Positions 6,960-10,880 of a DNA stretch of 10,880 nucleotides are shown one piece after another. The DNA lies in NCBI GenBank assembly GCA_025359355.1, contig JANYGR010000411.1, forward strand, positions 1 through 10,880, given 5' to 3'. Position 1 is the stretch's first letter. Each line of letters starts with the position of its first letter. This DNA is from Bacteroidota bacterium (GTDB taxonomy: Bacteria > Bacteroidota > Bacteroidia > B-17B0 > Aurantibacillaceae). Position numbers and translations under genes: made by a program. A model generated the notes under the pieces. That model saw nothing but the letters and a program-made list of their open reading frames with translations. It made no database searches and was not told the DNA's origin.

Positions 6960-6964
6960 TTGGA

Positions 6965-8212
6965 ATGATTGTCAAATTACATAAACCCAACATGCCTGTT
7001 AATGGCCACGTCAATTTACCTGGCTCAAAAAGTTTGAGTAATCGGGTATTGATGATACAAGCATTGTCGGGATTATCATTTACGATTTCTAATTTATCAA
7101 ACGCTGATGATACGAGGCATTTACAAGCGGCTTTAAATCATATCAAAGAAGGGACTTCCCAAACAATTGATATAGAACACGCCGGTACTGATATGCGTTT
7201 TTTAACTTCATTTCTTTCAATGAAAAATGGAACATGGCATTTAACAGGGTCTGAACGCATGCAGCAACGACCGATCGCAGATTTAGTGGATGTATTAAAA
7301 CAACTCGGCGCTTCTATCTCTTATGAAAATAAAGAAGGTTATCCACCATTACTTATAAAAGGAAGTTCTATCAAAGGAGGTTCAGCAATTATTAATGGTA
7401 ATGTTAGTAGTCAGTATATTTCTTCTTTGTTGCTTGTAGCACCTTATTTTACGGTTGGTTTAGAGCTAACCCTTCAGCGTAACCTTGTGTCCTTGCCTTA
7501 TATTATGATGACGATAGAAGTGATGAAAGAATTTGGCGCAGATGTCAATTGGAAAGGAAATACAATTACCGTTAAGCCAATCCCATACTCCTACAATCAA
7601 CCCAACTATGTGATAGAAAGCGATTGGAGCGCCTCGTCTTATTTTTATAGCATGGTGGCTTTATCAAACATCCATACAAAATTAACGCTAAGTAATTTAT
7701 TTAAAAAAAGTTTACAAGCGGATGCCGCGTGTGCTACTATTTATAAGCAGTTTGGCGTAGAGTCTGTTTTTGAAAATAACGAACTTACTATTATTAAAAA
7801 ACAACATGCCATCTCTGAATTTAATTTTGATTTTATAGATTGCCCAGACATAGCGCAAACATTAGTCGTAAGCTGTATTGGATTAACTATTCCTTTTCAC
7901 TTTACAGGATTACAAACTTTGAAAGTGAAAGAAACAGATAGAATTATTGCCCTACAACGCGAGGCGTATAAATTCGGAGTTGAATTAAACGTATCTGATG
8001 ATTCTATCACGTGTCATTTACCATCAACTATCAAACAAGAGACTACTGAAGCGATAGCCACCTATTCCGATCATCGCATGGCAATGGCCTTTGCGCCACT
8101 TTGTTTAATTTACAATACACTATTAATTAATGATGCCGATGTAGTTTCTAAATCTTACCCAAGTTTTTGGAATGATTTAAAATCAATTGGCATCGACATT
8201 GAAACATTATAA
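6965..8212 (+). CDS. aroA: 3-phosphoshikimate 1-carboxyvinyltransferase (EPSP synthase)
   Basis: This enzyme joins phosphoenolpyruvate to shikimate-3-phosphate, the sixth step of the shikimate pathway to chorismate. The protein is 415 residues, slightly shorter than the E. coli enzyme (427). LPGSKSLSNR (18-27) holds K22, S23 and R27 at the same numbers as in E. coli. AGTDMRF (73-79) corresponds to E. coli NAGTAMRP with Asp and Phe at the A98 and P101 positions. Other motifs are QRPIADLVD (101-109), catalytic D295 in DCPD, KETDR (322-326) and SDHRMAMA (368-375). The start at 6965 gives the normal N-terminus MIVKLHKP; an in-frame ATG at 6935 lies upstream of the -7 box. It is divergent from hemL and followed after two bases by a small membrane-protein gene, probably co-transcribed. 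Confidence 0.96.
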   Translation: MIVKLHKPNMPVNGHVNLPGSKSLSNRVLMIQALSGLSFTISNLSNADDTRHLQAALNHIKEGTSQTIDIEHAGTDMRFLTSFLSMKNGTWHLTGSERMQQRPIADLVDVLKQLGASISYENKEGYPPLLIKGSSIKGGSAIINGNVSSQYISSLLLVAPYFTVGLELTLQRNLVSLPYIMMTIEVMKEFGADVNWKGNTITVKPIPYSYNQPNYVIESDWSASSYFYSMVALSNIHTKLTLSNLFKKSLQADAACATIYKQFGVESVFENNELTIIKKQHAISEFNFDFIDCPDIAQTLVVSCIGLTIPFHFTGLQTLKVKETDRIIALQREAYKFGVELNVSDDSITCHLPSTIKQETTEAIATYSDHRMAMAFAPLCLIYNTLLINDADVVSKSYPSFWNDLKSIGIDIETL

Positions 8213-8214
8213 AC

Positions 8215-8460
8215 ATGACGTTTACCACACTCATTAGTACAATTGGCGTATCACTTATTTTACTAGCATTTTTATTAACTACTTTTAAATTAGTATCTAC
8301 CGATCATAAAGGGTACTTATTATTAAATATCGTAGGAGGCGCTTTTGCTTGCTACGGCAGTGTATTATTAGATTCCTTACCCTTTATTATTTTAGAAGGC
8401 ACATGGAGTATAGTTGCTATTATAGGGCTTTTAAAAAGCTATAAAAAAACGATTTCCTAA
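8215..8460 (+). CDS. Small CBU_0592-type membrane protein
   Basis: This 81-residue protein is nearly all hydrophobic, with about three membrane segments: 6-24, 33-51 and 55-73. It ends in a basic tail (KSYKK), likely cytoplasmic. The pattern IGVSLILLAFLLTTFKL (9-25), LLLNIVGG (35-42) and the late Trp64 in EGTWSIVAIIGL (61-72) fits the CBU_0592 family of small membrane proteins, which has no known function. The ATG begins two bases after the aroA stop, so translation is probably coupled, but a role in aromatic synthesis does not follow. It is small but well supported by its operon position and family-like pattern. Confidence 0.8.
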   Translation: MTFTTLISTIGVSLILLAFLLTTFKLVSTDHKGYLLLNIVGGAFACYGSVLLDSLPFIILEGTWSIVAIIGLLKSYKKTIS

Positions 8461-8539
8461 GTAGTTTTTACACACATTTGCTTTGTGATAATTATTAGCT
8501 TTTTTAACTTCTTTGGCGGATTCAAACTATAATTTTCCG

Positions 8540-8578
8540 TTATATTTGTTTGATATACCTAGACAATAACAAATATAA
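8540..8578. repeat. 11-base inverted repeat around the nucleotidyltransferase promoter
   Basis: TTATATTTGTT (8540-8550) and AACAAATATAA (8568-8578) are perfect inverted repeats, 17 bases apart. The left arm contains the -7 box and the right arm ends five bases before the ATG. On the minus strand the right arm is itself an exact TATATTTG box pointing left. It could be an operator, an RNA hairpin in read-through transcripts, or chance. Confidence 0.45.
8541..8548 (+). promoter_or_regulatory. Candidate -7 box of the nucleotidyltransferase gene
   Basis: TATATTTG matches TAnnTTTG exactly, 35 bases before the ATG at 8584. The nearest TTTG (8512-8515) is 25 bases upstream, rather far for a -33 element. 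A separate promoter would make this gene and the TPR gene their own operon. Confidence 0.5.
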
Positions 8579-8583
8579 AAATT

Positions 8584-9594
8584 ATGAATATTATTATACC
8601 AATGGCGGGCAAAGGTAAACGTATGCGTCCGCACACCCTTACTGTTCCTAAGCCCCTAATTAACGTAGCTGGAAAACCAATAGTACAAAAATTAGTAGAA
8701 GATATCACCAAAGTTTGTGGCGAAAAAGTTGAAGAAATTGCCTTTATTATTGGTTCTGATTTTGGAAAAGAAGTTGAAGAAAATTTGATTAAAATAGCCG
8801 AATCACAAGGTGCTAAGGGCACCATTTGTTATCAGGAAAAAGCGTTAGGTACAGCTCATGCTATTATGTGCGCTAAGAATTCTATCAAAGGAAAAACGGT
8901 TGTAGCCTTTGCGGATACCTTATTCAAGGCTGATTTCGTTATGGATACCAATCAAGAAGGTGTTATTTGGGTTCAAGGCATCGAAGATCCTAGTCAGTTT
9001 GGAGTGGTGAAATTAAACGATGATGGCGTTATTACAGATTTCGTAGAAAAACCAACCACTTTTGTAAGTAACCTTGCCATTATTGGTATTTACTATTTTA
9101 AAGATGGCGAAAATTTAAAAAAAGAGTTACAATATTTATTAGACAACAACATTACCGAAAAAGGAGAATTTCAATTAACCAATGCCTTAGAAAACATGAA
9201 ACAAAAAGGCATTGCATTCACTCCTGGAAAAGTAACAGAATGGTTAGATTGTGGCAACAAAGATGCGACCGTATATACTAATCAACGCGTGTTAGAATTT
9301 GATAAAGGCACTCCTCGATTAAAAGGAAAAAATATTGTTACCGAAAACTCTGTTATTATTGAGCCTTGTTATATTGGTGATAATGTCATATTAAAAAATA
9401 CCATTATTGGCCCTCATGCTTCCATTGGTACTAATTGCAAGCTTACAGACACTGTTATAAAAAATAGTATTGTTCAATCAAATACTAAACTTAGTCAAAC
9501 CATTATTGTTAATAGTATGATTGGAGAAGGCGCTGAAATAAAAGGCAAAGCGTTGGACGTTAGTATGAGTGATTATACAACCATTTTATTTTAA
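8584..9594 (+). CDS. Sugar-phosphate nucleotidyltransferase with C-terminal beta-helix
   Basis: This 336-residue cytoplasmic enzyme probably activates a sugar 1-phosphate with an NTP to give an NDP-sugar for envelope polysaccharide. The N-terminal Rossmann-like domain (about 1-240) has the signature GKGKRMRPHTLTVPKPL (9-25), including R13 and K23, and A110-D111 as probable metal-binding Asp. It also shows FVEKP (153-157), GEFQLTNAL (194-202) and WLDCGN (220-225), matching the glucose-1-phosphate thymidylyltransferase/RfbA-GlmU superfamily. The C-terminal part (about 250-336) has hexapeptide-like repeats rich in I/V at regular steps (for example IIGPHASIGTNCKL), a left-handed beta-helix. No acetyltransferase histidine is clear, so this half may be regulatory or for oligomerisation. 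Sugar and nucleotide specificity cannot be read off. A TPR lipoprotein follows after 26 bases. Confidence 0.9.
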   Translation: MNIIIPMAGKGKRMRPHTLTVPKPLINVAGKPIVQKLVEDITKVCGEKVEEIAFIIGSDFGKEVEENLIKIAESQGAKGTICYQEKALGTAHAIMCAKNSIKGKTVVAFADTLFKADFVMDTNQEGVIWVQGIEDPSQFGVVKLNDDGVITDFVEKPTTFVSNLAIIGIYYFKDGENLKKELQYLLDNNITEKGEFQLTNALENMKQKGIAFTPGKVTEWLDCGNKDATVYTNQRVLEFDKGTPRLKGKNIVTENSVIIEPCYIGDNVILKNTIIGPHASIGTNCKLTDTVIKNSIVQSNTKLSQTIIVNSMIGEGAEIKGKALDVSMSDYTTILF

Positions 9595-9620
9595 TTAATA
9601 AAAAAATAAAGGTAGTTCGT

Positions 9621-10880
9621 TTGAATTTAAAAAAATACATATTCGTCATCATATTACTAGACATAGTTTTATTTAATGAGTCGTGTAAATCAACCAAACA
9701 AACTACTACTTCTAAAAGCCCTGATAAATCAATTAAAACAAAAGGATTAACAGAGCAAGAACAAATTAAATTTGCCTTTTATTATGTAGATGGTTGCAAG
9801 GAGCGCATGAAAGGCAACATGGAAACTGCCGAGAGTTTATTTAAAGAATGCTTAAAAATTGACGCAGCCTCAGCTCCTGCAAAATATGAGTTAGGAAATA
9901 TTTATCGTTTTAATGGTCTCTATGAAATTGCTTTAAAATATGCCAAAGAGTGTGCCAATGTTGATTTAAAAAATGAATGGTATCAATTATTATATATTGA
10001 ATGTTTGCACAATAGTGGTCAATATGCCCAAGCGGCCGACATTTACAGTCGTTTAATAAAAACATTTCCAAACCGTCCAGAGTATTATGAAGGGCTTGCC
10101 GCTGAAAGCATGTATGGCGGTAACTACGAGAAGTCGTATAAAACTTATGATGAATTAGAAAAAAAATTCGGTCAAAATGATGCGTTTACTCTCAATAAAA
10201 TTAAACTCTTAAAACAGCTTAAAAAAAATTCGGAAGCTGAAGCCGAGTTTAAAAAATTAATCAAATCAAATCCTTCCGAAGCTCGGTATTATACCTACTT
10301 AGCAGAATTTTACCAAGAAAACAACCAACCAACTAAAGCAATGGATACCTATCAGGAGATATTAAAAATAGATCCTAAAAATCCAATGGTGCATTTAGCT
10401 TTGGCCGATTACTATAAAGCAACTAATGATAAAGAAAAATTTTATCAAGAAATAAAAATAGCATTTGAAAACCCTGAATTAGATACTGACACTAAACTAA
10501 AAATTTTAAGTTCATATTATCAACTATCAGAAGAGAATGATTCGTATAAGCAACAGGCAATGGAATTACTAAACATCATGCTTAAGCTTCATCCAACTTC
10601 ATCAGATGCACACGGCATCAATGGTGATTTTTTATACCGTGATAAAAAAATTAAAGAAGCGAGAGATGAATATGCTTATGCAGTGAAATTAGATAAAGGT
10701 AAATTTTCGAGCTGGACTCAATTAATGTATCTTGAATCTGAACTAAGCGCTTTCGATTCTCTTGAAATTCATAGCTTTGAAGCGATTGAGCTATTTCCTA
10801 ACCAATCAACGCCTTACTATTTTAATGGTGTTGCCAACATACAATTAAAAAAATACGATAAAGCCATTCAATCGTTAAGT
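9621..10880 (+). CDS. TPR-repeat lipoprotein (3' end outside window)
   Basis: 420 codons are visible, open at the right edge. The start is TTG at 9621: no ATG lies in frame near the N-terminus, and this start gives a proper lipoprotein signal, MNLKKYIFVIILLDIVLFNESC, with Cys22 as the lipidated residue. An AAAGG (9608-9612) lies 8 bases upstream, a Shine-Dalgarno-like site rare in this window. After a Lys/Thr/Ser-rich linker (23-45), tetratricopeptide repeats run to the edge. Examples are KGNMETAESLFKECLKIDAAS (64-84), the next repeat at about 87-115, QYAQAADIYSRLIKTFP (134-150), and helices near residues 330-345 and 410-420. TPRs bind other proteins, so this is probably a scaffold on the periplasmic side of a membrane; no acidic surface-export signal follows Cys22. 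It probably shares an operon with the nucleotidyltransferase. I recall similar TPR genes in Bacteroidota beside DUF4292 and M23 peptidase genes; the downstream sequence would show this. Confidence 0.88.
   Translation, partial: MNLKKYIFVIILLDIVLFNESCKSTKQTTTSKSPDKSIKTKGLTEQEQIKFAFYYVDGCKERMKGNMETAESLFKECLKIDAASAPAKYELGNIYRFNGLYEIALKYAKECANVDLKNEWYQLLYIECLHNSGQYAQAADIYSRLIKTFPNRPEYYEGLAAESMYGGNYEKSYKTYDELEKKFGQNDAFTLNKIKLLKQLKKNSEAEAEFKKLIKSNPSEARYYTYLAEFYQENNQPTKAMDTYQEILKIDPKNPMVHLALADYYKATNDKEKFYQEIKIAFENPELDTDTKLKILSSYYQLSEENDSYKQQAMELLNIMLKLHPTSSDAHGINGDFLYRDKKIKEARDEYAYAVKLDKGKFSSWTQLMYLESELSAFDSLEIHSFEAIELFPNQSTPYYFNGVANIQLKKYDKAIQSLS

Larger units (their letters stand above)
8461..8583. 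other. Intergenic region before the nucleotidyltransferase gene
   Basis: This 123-base AT-rich spacer shows no convincing terminator for the aroA operon; only a 4-pair CACA/TGTG stem near 8471-8488 is visible. It holds a promoter-like box and an inverted repeat for the downstream gene, listed separately. Confidence 0.5.

Noticed and set aside
6935..6964. N-terminal extension of aroA from ATG 6935
   Set aside because: The predicted promoter box lies inside it, and ATG 6965 gives the normal AroA N-terminus.
6904..7014. N-terminal extension of hemL from ATG 7014
   Set aside because: It would run across the aroA start and both promoters; ATG 6903 gives the family's normal N-terminus.
8428..8442. 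Near-palindrome GCTTTT/AAAAGC as a terminator
   Set aside because: It lies inside the small membrane-protein gene, has almost no loop and no following T-run.
8559..8825. Minus-strand open frame of 88 codons
   Set aside because: It is antisense to the start of the nucleotidyltransferase gene; the hydrophobic stretch is a by-product of the opposite-strand codons.

Overview
The window looks like the chromosome of an AT-rich member of the Bacteroidota. Three things point there: a secreted protein with a type IX secretion (T9SS) C-terminal sorting domain, promoter-like boxes of the Bacteroidota form TAnnTTTG in front of several genes, and start codons mostly without Shine-Dalgarno sequences but preceded by A-rich stretches. 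Genus cannot be fixed from the sequence alone. Genes are tightly packed; the longest gap is about 160 bases, and no mobile element, CRISPR array, tRNA or rRNA is visible.

Left part (1-4825): a RecQ-family DNA helicase on the minus strand runs off the left edge. Divergent from it is a YdcF/DUF218-type lipoprotein. This converges on a secreted T9SS-sorted beta-sandwich protein, with a strong two-way terminator between them. Divergent from the T9SS gene, over a 56-base spacer, is a secreted protein made of two tandem thioredoxin-like domains. That gene converges on a response regulator, again with a long perfect hairpin between them that overlaps the stop codon.

Middle part (4826-8460): an OmpR/PhoB-type response regulator (minus) lies downstream of hemL (minus; glutamate-1-semialdehyde aminomutase, tetrapyrrole synthesis). 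The 110-base gap between them carries TTAACGTT palindromes, one touching the regulator's predicted promoter. hemL is divergent from aroA (EPSP synthase, shikimate pathway) across 61 bases holding a perfect TAnnTTTG box on each strand. A small CBU_0592-type membrane protein follows aroA by two bases.

Right part (8461-10880): a sugar-phosphate nucleotidyltransferase with a C-terminal left-handed beta-helix region is followed by a TPR-repeat lipoprotein that starts with TTG and runs off the right edge. The pair looks like a cell-envelope operon.

Overall this is ordinary housekeeping and envelope DNA. I found no convincing undescribed multi-gene system. The best leads are the palindromic sites upstream of the response regulator, the gapless internal duplication in the tandem thioredoxin protein, the probably leaderless aroA transcript, and an inverted repeat wrapped around the promoter of the nucleotidyltransferase gene.
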